Source: Anadara kagoshimensis (Eukaryota > Mollusca > Bivalvia > Arcoida > Arcidae). From it: DNA of 64,000 bases. Every line of letters begins with the position of its first letter. Position 1 is the stretch's first letter. Below the pieces are notes generated by a model, which saw nothing but the letters and a program-made list of their open reading frames with translations, searched no databases and had not been told where the DNA came from. The DNA lies in NCBI GenBank assembly GCA_021292105.1, contig CM037861.1, positions 25,785,110 to 25,849,109 on the forward strand, written 5' to 3'. Made by a program: the position numbers and the translations under genes. Positions 25,501 to 39,154 of the stretch are shown piece by piece.

Positions 25501-28500
25501 TAGCTGACAGCAAACTTATTCTCACGAGCAAGGTTTTTTTCTTAACAAACAGAATTCCAGATCGAGTCGGTCAAGAATAGTTAGTCAGACTTCAATACTT
25601 ACTGTAAGTGATTCATCAGGATCTGAAACTGTTTACAAGACTTCGGTTTTTAATGAAAGTTTTATATCTTTATGTACATCATAATGGTCATGCATAGTAA
25701 ACTGACAAGTTGTCCTCAAATTACCGGATTGCTATTTTCGAATTGTGAAGTCATACTATTAATATCAGAAATGGCTCACGACAGTATTATTGTGTATTGG
25801 TGAATCAACTTTGTTAAGAATAATTTAGGATTTTTCTAGTAATTCTTGTTGACCATTTTTATATTTCCGTTGCTTGTATTTATCGATGAATTTACATAAG
25901 AGCTTGCTAATGATGCATTATACAGAAAGATGTAAACATGTGAGTCAACTGACCGAGACTTTATGATGGGAAATATACAGTACAGACCTGTCGAAAGTTT
26001 AAAGCCTTAGCTAACTAATTAACGAAGCACGTGGCCTAGTGGTTAAGGCGTTGGACTCATGATTCGAAGGTCGTGGGTTCGATCCCTGGACCGGGCGATG
26101 TGTTGTGTCCTTGAGCAAGACACTTAATTTCACGTTGTTCCAGTTCACTCAGCTGAAAAATAAATGAGTACCAGCAAAATGCTGGGGGTTAACCCTGCGA
26201 TGGACCGGCGTCCCATTCAGGGGAGAGTCTTGTACTCTAAGTCGCTTAACGCCACGGAAACCGGGATAAGCTCCGGCCTGATGGGCCTAATGGCTCGGGA
26301 CAGACTTTAACTTTAACTTTTTAACTAATCAACGCCGAGTCGGAATCGCGTCTGACGGCAACATTTTTATTTCCCGCCTTTCAGAGAAAGAAGGGGATAT
26401 TAAATTTGAGTTTCCGTCCGTCTGTCCGACCGAAATTCTTGCCTGCGCTAATTTCCCAAAACTATGAAACACTATTTCACAAAACTTGTTGCAATGTATC
26501 AACATAGATAGTAGATATCGTTAACCCGAGATGATCTGCTCATTTTCCTCGGAGTTATGGCCCTTTGAACATACGTGCAAATCACAAAGGATCCTAATTC
26601 ACTGAATTTGCTTGTCAGCAATATTTTCGGCACCATCTACCTTTCTCTTGGCAGCTTATTGGCCACTAGCTATCCATATAGCGAACACTCGGCCGCCGAG
26701 CATAGATTTCTTTTCGTTTATCCTAGTGTTAAATTTTCGACAGGTCTGTACTGTATCTATGAATTATGAATACATACTTATTCATCAATATTTCGATTTC
26801 CTTAAACAATTGTGACAGCTCCATCTTACTGAAATTACATATGTCAAAATAAGGTTGTAAACACGAATGTATCATGATTGTGACAGTTGATTGACACGTC
26901 GGTTGAAATTTGAATCATAAATTTACATCAGTATGCAAAAATATGTACAGGAAAATTATGTGGCTTTAACAAGGTATGAGAAGACATATATGGTTCAGTT
27001 CACTATCAGTATATATGATATACATTGCTCACCTTAGTAGATTTTTCATATTTTGACATTTAACTTGAGAAAGTGTTTTTTTCAAGCAAAATTCCTAAAA
27101 GCATGTATACAGCTTTAAGGAAATGACGACAGTGTCCATTTAGCTAGACGGGAAATTGTGGAAGATTTTTCCACGCAAAAATACGAAAATACATGCATAC
27201 AGCTTTAAGGAAATAACGACCGTGTCCATTTAGCTAGTGGAAATTGTGAAGATTTTTTTCCACGCAAAAATACGAAACTGCATGCATTCAGCTATTCGGA
27301 AATAAACGCACCATGTCCGTCAAATACAGTAAAAAGAAATATGGATGAAATACACCGTTTAGTAGTAGTCAAATATATTGAAAGTATTAGATTAGTATTC
27401 ACTTTCTGAAACATTATCTAATAACATAAAGCCAATTGCACTATTAAAAGCTTTATGTATAGATGTTACGGGAACGTTAAAATAATCAAAAACAAACATA
27501 CTTATCCATGTCCGATCACAATCCAGAAGCAAAATAATAACTTTGAAACTGACAAATAAGATTAAACACGTGAACGCTTTTGAAGAGAGGCTGGGTGCTC
27601 CGGAGGGGTAAGCAACTCCTGTTTAGCTATAAGAAACCACATAATATTCACAAAGCAAGTGAAAATAAAAAGCTATAATTTGTTTGAATATAGATGGTAT
27701 TGGCGTTTCCAAAAAAACTCCAAGTTTCTCTTAAGTACTGGGATGCGTTTCCAAGAACTCCCATGGTGTTCTAAAGTACTGGGACGCGTTTCTAAGAAAC
27801 CCCAAGGTACTCTAAAGTACTGGGACGCGTTTCCAAGAAACCCCAAGGCACTCTAAAGTACTGGGACACATTTCCAAGAAACCCCAAGTCACTCTAAAGT
27901 ACTGGGACGCGTTTCCAAGAAACCCCAAGGTACTCTAAAGTACTGGGACGCGTTTCCAAGAAACCCCAAGGCACTCTAAAGTACTGGGACGCGTTTCCAA
28001 GAAACCCCAAGGTACTCTAAAGTACTGGGACGCGTTTCCAAGAAACCCCAAGGCACTCTAAAGTACTGGGACGCATTTCCAAGAAACTCCAAGGTACTCT
28101 AAAGTACTGGGTTGCGTTTTAAAGAAACCCCAAGGTATTCTTAAGTAGATATACAATTTTTAATCATGGATGAAAGGGAAGGTTTTTCCAAGAGGTCTGG
28201 CTAATACCAAGGAAACACGTGTTATTCCGCAAAAACTTTCTTTTTTCAAAAAACACGACCTTGTCCTATATTTATATACCCCCTTGATAATGGACTTTGA
28301 TTTCGAGACGATTGAAATAAAGAAACAAATCGGTCATATATAAATAAACTTTGGTACCTACGTGTGTTTTTTGGTGAGCAAGCTGGCAAGACTGGACCTA
28401 CGTGTATATATTTACGTCTACAAATTTAGTAAACACGATTGGATTTTGGATATATAGTTTACGTGAACTCTTGTGTTTCCAGCACTTTTAATGATTAAAT

Positions 28501-31500
28501 GTTAAATAATTTACATTAACTAAAGTATGATAGTCTACTACGATATTTGAATGTTATAACAGGAATATGTTTAATGGAGAGAAAGTCAAGTTTTAATATC
28601 AAATAATCTGTCTGTCTTTGCCAAACAGCTTTATAAAATTGGTTGATTTTCAACATCATTAAGTTTGCTGGCTTGAAATAAAAGAAACAGTTTTATGGTT
28701 TTTTGAATTTTTTTAAATGTTAACTATTAGTTGAAGTATCCATTCTAAGACTAGTTTAATTTTCCGTCTGATATTTTGGAAACATAAATAACTTAAAAAA
28801 AGGCATTGTACTATGTTACATGGGCATTCTTTTTCGAAATATAACGTACAGTCCAACCTGCCTTAAAGGTCACCTCTATATAAGGGTCACCTGCTTATAA
28901 TGGCCAGTAGACTTTTATCCCAATTGTTCTTTATTCATATTATTTTAACCTGTATATAAAGACCACCTGTCAATAAAGCCACTATTACTGGTTCGTTTGG
29001 GTGGCCTTTATATACAGCTTTGACAGTATTGATTGATTGTTCGAATAAGTTTTAAATCCCAGTTAAGAATATTTCTTTCATATCGAGACGTCACCAGCTA
29101 TAGGTAAGGTAACAGAAATTTTTACCTATGTAGTTCACTCAGGGCAATGTTCAAGGAGGGTTTTTTAACGTGCAACACCTGCCTTGACACTGGACATCGG
29201 TTTTTAAAGTATCTTCCGAAGGATCCCGTGACTTCATTTCTTAATGCAGTGCTTGGTTGGCGAAAGAAGAGTCAATACCGATTTTCAAGTCTTGGTCAAA
29301 CCCGGCCGGGGTTCGAACCCAGAACCTCCCACATACTAAGCGAGCAATCTACCACTGTGCTATGCACAGTAGTGGTTATATACCTCACGGAGATTAGGAA
29401 TTTGAAATGAGGTTAACATCTCCAATACAATCTCTAGTTCTTGGCGTCATTTGCCCCTAATGTAAGCGATTTGTTTAAAAACGAATACTTTCAGCAGATA
29501 TGTTGTATTATATAAGAGTGCATGCAATTTCCTGATCGAAATAATAAGCTTTAATCAACTTTAATCTAGCACATGTTCCATTAAATTTTTGAATGACGTC
29601 ATTCTTATTCGAATTTAATTCGATTTACAAACAATATGTCACAAAACGATAAATGCATTATAATGGTATGATGATTTCAGCTACATAAGCCAATTTCAGC
29701 CTTTCAAATTTTATGCAGGGTTGATTTTTATGCAATCGGTTCATTATTTGTATTCCAAGGCTAAAAGCCATACGATTACCTTCTTTTTCGGTTTATACTA
29801 ATTTCCTGAAGCGTTGATGAGTTTAGGAATGTTATAATATTTATACAGCTCTTTCTAGATCATGATTCCAAGTCTGACATAAACGTTCCATATTGTATCC
29901 AATAGAGGCATTCACGTATGGTACTTGTGTGTGTATCTTTAAGCCCAATATCACTGTTTTGGGTTCGGCCAATTGTGCAATTGTGAAAATGCTGTTTCGC
30001 TATGTGACGGACCGGGGTAAATCTGCGCCTTGGTTCATAAGATTGTAGGTCACTTTAAGTATCGCTATCAGAGGGTTCCAGTACAAATATGTCTACTTTT
30101 ACAACACAAGAACTTATGTAGATACTAAATGTGTTAATGTGTAATATAGTAACTCAAAGTGCTAATTCAGCGAAAACAAATTACAACCAGTCATCACTTT
30201 GGATTTTTGTTGTATTTTAATTGTATTTTACTTTACTTCGTTTGGGGTATGCATAATGTAGCCTTGTTGAAAACTTCTTCAAATATCCTACACAAAAATA
30301 AAACTACTGCAGTAGCTCAGTTGGTAGCGTACTCGCTCTGTAAGTAGGATGTCATGGATTCGAACCCTGACCGGGTCTGACCAAAGACTTGAAAGTGGGT
30401 AGTGACTGTTCTTTCCCAAAGCACTCGGCTACGAAATGAAAGTCACGGTTATTTTGGACGGGAACTTATGATAAACCCGTTTCACGGTTGACATGGCACG
30501 ATAAAGAACCCTGCTGTATAATGCCATCAGCGTAACGCATAGGCTAAATTTCTGCATCTTCGCCTATAGCTGTCGACGTCTCGATATAAGTGATATATTC
30601 TTGACTGGGAGTTTAACACCATTACTCAACTCTAAAAAAAAATGAAAAAAAAAACAATATTACACAAATGTGTACATATTGCACCGTTATGTATGTTGGA
30701 ATAGAACGCTTAGCCAGGTTGATATTGCACAGCTGCAAAACGTGTACATAAATAATCCTAAATCTCCTGAAGAATAAATTCAAATAAAATTTTTATTTCG
30801 TTTAAATTTGACATTATGCAGATTTTTACAATATGTTACGTACGTCTACCACGACATTCGCCAAACATCTGCAGAATAAGAGAACTGCTGAAATAATCCA
30901 TCTGTCTGATTTTATATAGAAATCCTAAATTAATACATTACACTCTATTAATATACTTAGTTTCGTAATGTAACTAATATTTTGGTTATACTGACTTAAG
31001 TTGAGTAATGGTGTTTTAAACGTCCCAGTCAAGAATATTTCATTTATATCGAGAAGGCGAAGGTGCAGAAATTTTGCCTATGCGTTGCGCTGATGGCATT
31101 ATACAGAAGGGTTCTTTATCGTGCCACGCCAACCATGAAACGGGTTTATTTTAAATTCCCATCCGAAAAAACGTGACTTTTATTGGTTGGCAACAAATAT
31201 TGCAAGATGGTGTTGTTGCTTTAGTGTTTTGTCCATTTCCAATTAAAACGTTGTATACTTGATGTAAATAAATCCGCTTAATATTTTTACTATCAAATCC
31301 ATCTATAAAGGTCACCTAAAGGAACCAGTAAAAGTGGCCTTTATAAGCAGATGATCCTTATATACAGTTTCAATAAAAATGAATAAAGAGTTTAACTGGT
31401 CTTTAAAAGCAGGTAACCCTTATACAGAGTTGGCTTTGAAAGACAGGTTCCGCTGTATTTCTTTATGTGACATAACGGTGTTAGTTTGAGATAGTAGTAT

Positions 31501-34500
31501 ATTTATCTTTAACAGGTTTCTACTTTCCATTTTCTAATCACGGTTGATGGTAAATATAGTTTTTAAGTTGTTGCTATATTTAGAGTCTATATCTAAAGTC
31601 TATGAGATGATGATAGTGTTATCGTCTTAGCTGTTAACATGATTAATCCATGTTGGTGAAATGATCAATCTGTACATACAGAAATATGATTGACGTTGGT
31701 CATTGGTCAAAGAACAAATTCTAGTACTTCTATTACCAATCAACATGAGTCATAACTTAAAAAAGCAAACACAAACATACCAATCTGTCTTAATCACAAT
31801 CCAAAATCCAAAAACAGCAAAGTAGAAACTTCGAAAACTGGCAAATTAAGTCAAACACACGAACTTCAACCAAGAAAGAATACCAAAACCAACTTAGAAA
31901 ACTTAGAAAACTGTCAAATTAAGTGAAACACACGAACCTCCACAAGAAAGAATACCAAAATGAACTTAGAAAACTTCGAAAACTGGCAAATTAAGTGAAA
32001 CACATGAACTTTCACCAAGAAAGAATACCAAAAACAAAAGTACAAAATTCTAAGACTGGCATCTCAAGGTGAACCCATGAACTTCCAACAGGGATATGAG
32101 GTCGGGTGCTCCGAAAGGGGGGGGGGGGGCAATACAACTAATTTAAAGTCGCATTTTATTAGCGCTGTAGTTTTATAATATCCTTTGATTGCAATAAAAT
32201 GTTTTAAAGGGGTTCAATATTTTGGTTTACAGACGGTCTCTCTGGAAGTTCATGTTTAACTAAATTTGCCAGTTCTCAAAGTTTTTACTTTGGGTTTGAT
32301 TTGAACATGGATGTGTTTTTTTAGTTGATTACTAAAATGCATCCTATATTGCGAAAACAATTTTGTATAACACTACCGACTTTAGACTTCTAATGAACTT
32401 TATGAAAAGTGCACGGTCGAAATTCTCAGTGCAAAATTAAAATTTGAACAAAGAACATATAAATTGAAAACCTTACATAGATTATTTCTGGATTTGGCAT
32501 ATAAATGTTTCGCAAAATTAAAATTTAAACAAAAAAGATATAAATAAAAAAATGTTCTATAGATTATTTCTGGATTTGGCATACAAATGTTTTGATTGTA
32601 TTCTGCAGTACATGTTGTGTTGACTGAAAAAAGAGCACTCTGGACCTTCGTTCATTAATTAAATAACTATTGGTGTTGGGTTTTTAAATTGACGTTTGTC
32701 TTTGATACAAAACCATTTTGATTGAATTTTGAACAAACTTTGGGCGTATGTTTGTATTTATTAAATTCGATTTCTTTATATTAAGCATATAAAGTTGATT
32801 TGGAACAGAAAATATAGAAAAAGAGGAACGCCTTCAATTCATTTTACAATAGTCACCATTTGAATACTTAATTATTATTTTGCCTCAATTTGATGGTCAT
32901 TAACAGCTAGTTAAACATCCAAAACTTTAAATCAAACACCGAATTGTACGAAAATTAAAAGAGATTTATTTTAGTTATAACCGTACTAAGGGATAAAAGT
33001 GTCAAACTTTATTTCTGTTACGATGGACCAGAAGCTCGTGTCAAGTGTTAATCTAAAATCATAACATTTACTTAATCTTTTTAACCAAATTGAATTTAAA
33101 AGTACAACAAGTTAATTACAATAAATAATCATTATTTATTATATTATTTTATTTATTTTTCAAGGCGTGTCGTCATTCATTTTTATAAACTTTAATTACA
33201 GAATGTAAAAAAATACCCAGGCATTATTTTAAACTGAAGTGTATGTGTGTGTTTTTCTCAACCGCAGAAACAGTCATCTATTGATTGATATTTTTAGAAA
33301 GAATTCATGTCTAATTTTTGGATTAATCTAAAAACAAATTCCGAGACATGAATAATCTATGAAATGTATTTTCTAATTTCTGGGAGTTGACATGTTTGTA
33401 TTGTACATGCCTCATGTTCATATTGTGTCTTACCTTTACCATATTTATGTGACGTGTTCTTGGTCGCTTTGAGTATTGCTGCTAGTTAATAAAATCTGAA
33501 TTTCCTCAAAGACTACGGTATATCCCCTCACGCAAAGTATTTCCTTAGCTAAATTTGGTAAAATTTGTTTTGGTCCTTTGGATATCTTGGAAATAAAATT
33601 TTGGTTCACAATTTTTGTCCAAGCACTTCTGATGAGGAATTGTATTACGAAACGGCCGTCTAGTGCTGTAAAATTAAAAACTGGTATAATATGTAACTAG
33701 TTCATGTTATTCAGATGCGACGTTCTATACTACTAGTAAACTACAGGTAAAATTAGTACCTAGATTTTTAATTTATTTCTGATTTTAAGAGGTAATTTTA
33801 AAGTAAAAGACAAATCGCAAGGCAATGAAATATTCTGAAACCGATTTCTGAATCTTGTAATTGCTTTCCTGTGCAGATTCATTGCTTACAAATAAATTGT
33901 TGACCCAGGGATATTGAAGGCCTAAACTTAGGGCCTCAAAAAGTTTTATGACCGTCATCACAGTCATCCAGAAGTGATCATGATCAGTAGTTTGGTATAT
34001 TTTGATTCACAACTATTGAAAACGGGTCAAAAGGTCAAGTCCTCAGCAACCGTGTAATTTATATCGACAATGTTTGGGTAACATTCAACGCTGAATGTTT
34101 GTTGGAATTTTCAATATATGTGCAGAATACATAAGTTTCAAAAATGTTAATTTGATTAAAATTAACACCGTTTCAGCGGAGAACTTTGCAAAAAAGTCTC
34201 TAAATTTTACTTTACGTAATTGTCATCCAGTGTGTTTATACAAGTCGGCACATATTTGATAATGTAATTGGTGATAGTAATAAAAGAAAATAGTATTTTA
34301 TTCATTAGGTATATCCCCTGTTTCGACAGAACACGGCCAGAAACTTACTTGCTTTTTTTGGTTTTGATTCGCATGTCATATTTCTCGGGTTAGGTAAGCT
34401 GCACTGTTAATCCGGAAGTGCAAATTTAGATCTGTCAAGGTTACTTAATTAAATCACTTACTTTTTGGCACGTGCAGACAACGAATGGTTATTTGACTCG

Positions 34501-37120
34501 TTTTTTAGATTTAAATTTAATTTAAAATTGCATGAAAAATGTGGTGTATTTCCTTTAACATTACGCATGTTTAAAATCAACAAAATCATACACCGCACGC
34601 GCCTGTTATTAACTCATCCCTGGAATAATTTGAGGAATGCAACAGGTCAAAAAAGTTAACTTGGTTCTTATATTTACAAATATATGTCATCTCGCCATCA
34701 TTACATGTGCCATTTATGTCATATTTACGTCATTCAAACTACCTCTGTTAAATTTCGTTGTGCATTTCAGTTTGCACGCTAGCCATGCAGTACGTACAGT
34801 TTATTGCTTGTATTTTAATTATTTCTAGAATTAACCGTTATCGAACTAAAAAGGAAAAATGCTGACATTAATGTTTATGTTTGGTTGTGCATTTCTTCAA
34901 AGTCACATCAGTTAATTTCAGCATTTTTAAGGAATAGACTACACGGAGATTTTTTTATGCAAGTCAGTTATAAATTGTACTTTGGTTCTTAAGATGCCAA
35001 CATGCTAACACAATTTCAGTAATACCTTTAGGCAATTTAAGCAACCTAACACACCGTTGACCTTAATCGGAGATACACATCATTGAGTATGCCGTCGACA
35101 AAATTATCAAATTATCCCCAAACAAGATTTAGAGGGTACCCGAAGAAATTATAATCAATTAGTAAGACAATTAAGATGGTATATTTAATGCTTTTATTGG
35201 CAGAAGATTTATATAAAGGTAACTTTAAAAGCAGGTTATGAAAAATGGTGCAACTATTTTAGCAGGACACCGTTACCATTCTTATAAATAAGGGAACATT
35301 AATTGGTATATAAAAACTAATTTTATGTTTTATATTGCAGGGTGTTTTTCCTAGTAGAAGAAAACAACAGACCAGTATATATTTTAATTAAGCCTTGTGC
35401 CTCCAAAGTGGAATGGACTGTCACACATAGAAGTACTTCAATCCCAGATCAGGATGAAGATCACTCTGATGGTAAATAATTAATCATATTGTTTTGTTGT
35501 CAAAGGCTAATTTTAAAAGGTTTGGTCGAGGTCGTTCATTAAAATGGTCCTTATGAAATAGTCTATGACCACTGGAACTTCCTGGCTCAATATTAAGACG
35601 GTCACAACGTCATCATTTGCTTCTAGTGAAAATCTGAAAATCCTCAAAAACTAAGGTATACTCCCACATGCAAAATATTTCCTTAGCTAAATTTGGTTCA
35701 ATATATTTTGGTTCAAATATTTTTTCAACCCCTGGAAAGAGCTTGGTTTCACAATTTTGGTCAAAGCACTACTGATGAGGGATTATATTCCAAAAACGAG
35801 CGTCTATAACTAAAATTAAAACTGGTATAATATGTAATTGTGATCACTTTCATTTCAGTTCATTTTCTTTTCATTTCATCGCCCATCCTGTTAGTAAAAG
35901 GGTCCTTTCCCTTCGTCTTGACTTCCTTTTTAACATCGAACGACAATCTTTGTAGATAAAATTACTGCAATTTAAATATTCTTATAACCGGATTCACTAG
36001 GCACTATAAGGTTAGGAGGAAAGAATAATAAGGACATCCAATGTCTCAAAACCTAAACAGGAATGCAATTATCTGCATTTTATCAATAAATGCAGTTGAG
36101 ATTTTACATGAACACCCATTACAAAAATTTGAATTACCCTTTTACAATGTTCTGGATGCGAAGTTTATCTTTAAACTAATTTACTTTTAGAAAATTAGTT
36201 TGTTCGGTCTGCGACCGGCAAACCTTAATGAGGTTATTGAAGACCACACACATCTTGCTCGGCTCCATTGTTAATGGTCACGGTGAAAAAAATGATCACA
36301 TGAAAAACCGGCATGTGCTGAAAGGCTAATCGTTATATAAGAATTAAGCTTTTAACAATAGGCGATAAAAAAATCTACATTTTGATCTTGGGTAATAAAA
36401 CTTCTTAAAATTTTGATCTAATAATTGCATTCTCTTGTTTTGTCATCCCAATTTCCTTTTTGATGCTTTGGGTTTATTTTCATTTTAAGGCGTTGTTTGA
36501 TTTTTTTGTTCACTGTAATTGTAATAAAGAAAAATTCATGGAATTTATGTTTTTACTAAAGGCTTTTGATATTTTTATACTCTTGTTCTTCATCACAATT
36601 CTTTTCAAATGAACTTCATTACGCGTTAGACTTCATTGGGAGTTGCTTCAACTGTTCAACAAAAACTTATCAACATTAGCTGTATAATCCTATAACTATT
36701 GTAGTTATTAACAATTACCAATGTGACTTCCTTCCAGAACATTTTATCTTTCTTGTTAAATTAAGCAATTACCCATACACACAATAGATGATGAATAATG
36801 ATCCAATTAGAGACAACTGTACATAATAAATTGAAAACTACATCGCTCTTTAAGATATATTTCAATGAAATTGTTAAAAATACAGATTACATATTATACC
36901 AGTGTTAATTTTACAGCACTATACGACTGTTTCAGAATACAATTACTCATCAGTAGTGATTTTGCCAAATTTATAAAACCAATTTTTTTTACAAGGGTTG
37001 AAACAATATCCACAAGGACCAAACCATATTAAACCAAATTTAACTAACGAAATACTCTGCATGGGGGGGGCATACTTTAGTTTTTGAGGATAGTAAGTAT
37101 ACTGTGTAAAAATTTAATTA

Positions 37121-37168
<48 letters not shown>

Positions 37169-39114
37169 CATCGATACAGAAAGATGTAGTTATTTAATCG
37201 TGATGATGCACTGTGTGATCTTTTGTGTAAAACAGTACAATATTATTACTACTACTTGGTCTTGTTGCCGGTGTAGGTCTGTGTGTTTAGTTATGGTTTT
37301 CTACTTGGAATAGTTGTTATATACTATGTCTACCTCAAGCCTTTGAAGTCTTGTAACACTAATTACCAGGATCTACCTTAAACTGTGTAAATGACATCCT
37401 AAGAAATAAATAAAACTTCCTCTAGATTAATGCCTTCTCGCTCTGCGGTAATGCTTAACTTAATTTTGTGTTGTTTGTTATAAAAACTGGGGATGTAAAA
37501 ACAGGTAGTCGGTATAAATATAATGGAACATCCATTTATCTATTACTTAAGTGAAGCTATAATCTACTAGTAGAGTAGTCGAAGGAACTTCATGTATAAT
37601 ACTATGCGTGTTATAACTGAGGTGATCTCAGAAAGTTGTGGACATAGAAAATGAAGAAAGTGGCTATAATGTCGGAACGCGGTCGAAATTTCAACCAATC
37701 AGAATATCAAAAATATAAAAAAGATAAAAGTTCCTATAAAGAAATAATAGTTTAATAATTTTAGGGTTCATGATTGGCAAAATAAAATAAATATTTTAAT
37801 TCAAAGTTTTTCACTGCTATTTGCACTGGTATAAATTTCGAAAGATGATAATGAGAGGCATCAAAAATAGAGAATTCCGCCCATGTCCAAAATCACAATC
37901 AAAAAAACGAAGGGAACTTCCACTATCGAGGTGAGACCGTATGCCCCGAAAGGGTAAGCACTTCCTGTCTGGCTAACTGCATTCGTATTTGCTATTATGT
38001 ATTGTTTCTAAATGAAGGATTTTTGAAATCATGGATCAGGACCATTTCATTGGAAATAAAAATCCAAATTACTACACCTTGTTCTAGAAAGTTACGTAAA
38101 GACACTCGATAAAAATGTTATTCCTCTAAAAATCAGACGATTGTTATTTTTATAGGAAGGCAAGCGTTTGTTATTGTTCTATGAAGTCACGTGGTATGGT
38201 TTTTTTATGAAGTCACGTTGTTGTTATTTTTTCATGAACAGCTTGTATCAAACATCTCTGAGCTATCTGCTCAATCTGTTTTATTGGTATCAGTCTCTCC
38301 GTCAAATGACTGATCTTCCTTGTCATTGTTATGTAACATTGATGTTTTTTCTGTGTGGTCTTGTTCTTTTTCTTCAATAAGTGATCATTTAACTTGGATT
38401 ACTAATCGATCATTTGTCAGATTATCTGTCTTATTATTGTCTAGAGATAGCGGCGGGATAAGATACGCCACTTGTAGAATTGCCAACAACGTATCTTATC
38501 GCTTCTTTAGAATAACTTTACAAGTCTGATGTTTTGGTTTCCTCGTTTTTGTTACCACAAGTGCCAGCATTGCTGTAATAATTTGTCATTTCATGTTCCC
38601 TAGAAATCCTTATATTTCATGAACATAGTATTTGATAGAATTTTGTTTATGGCTACTTATGTTTATGTTTAGAGCCAATAAAAACTTATGGAAATCAAAA
38701 CAAAATTGTGGAATAACCCATAACCCTTCTATCCATTTTGTGTAAATTATTTGTTTGCACCTGGCCTCACTTCCCTGATGGAAGTTCACGTGTGTTACCT
38801 AACTTGTCAGTTTCAAAGTTTTTACTTTGCTTCTGAATTGTGATTTGGACATGGATTCAAAGTTTTTACTTTGCTTCTGAATTGTGATTTGGACATGGAT
38901 TAGTATGATTGTTTTTGATTATATGTTTTGCCTTGAAGTGCTCGACATCAAAGTTGTGCCAGTTTTTTAAAATCCCAAAATACCTTTCAAAACACATATT
39001 GGTGTGATGGAACACGGGCCCTCGATGGACGGTGTTTGAAATGAAAAAAATATATTTGTTGTTTCACCGTTTTAATGACAATGTATGTAGCGAAATTAAT
39101 CAAATGTAGCAATG

Positions 39115-39154
<40 letters not shown>

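Larger units (their letters stand above)
13469..35340 (+). other. NDNF intron 1 (21.9 kb)
   Basis: This intron runs from the GTAAGC donor to the TATATTGCAG acceptor. It is loaded with repeats listed separately: a CT microsatellite, SINEs in both orientations, a 90/92-bp palindromic satellite, a 41-bp minisatellite, and R1, R2 and MITE copies. I see no additional coding exon in it. The open frames within it are short and mostly lie in repeats. Confidence 0.85.

Noticed and set aside
26030-26100. Functional tRNA genes at GTGGCCTAGTGGTTAAGG and similar A/B-box heads
   Set aside because: Each head is followed by a shared SINE body and tail, and the cloverleafs are incomplete; these are SINE promoters.
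3479-28147. CRISPR-like reading of the regular 34-, 41- and 46-bp arrays
   Set aside because: Units follow one another with no unique spacers, and the host is clearly eukaryotic.
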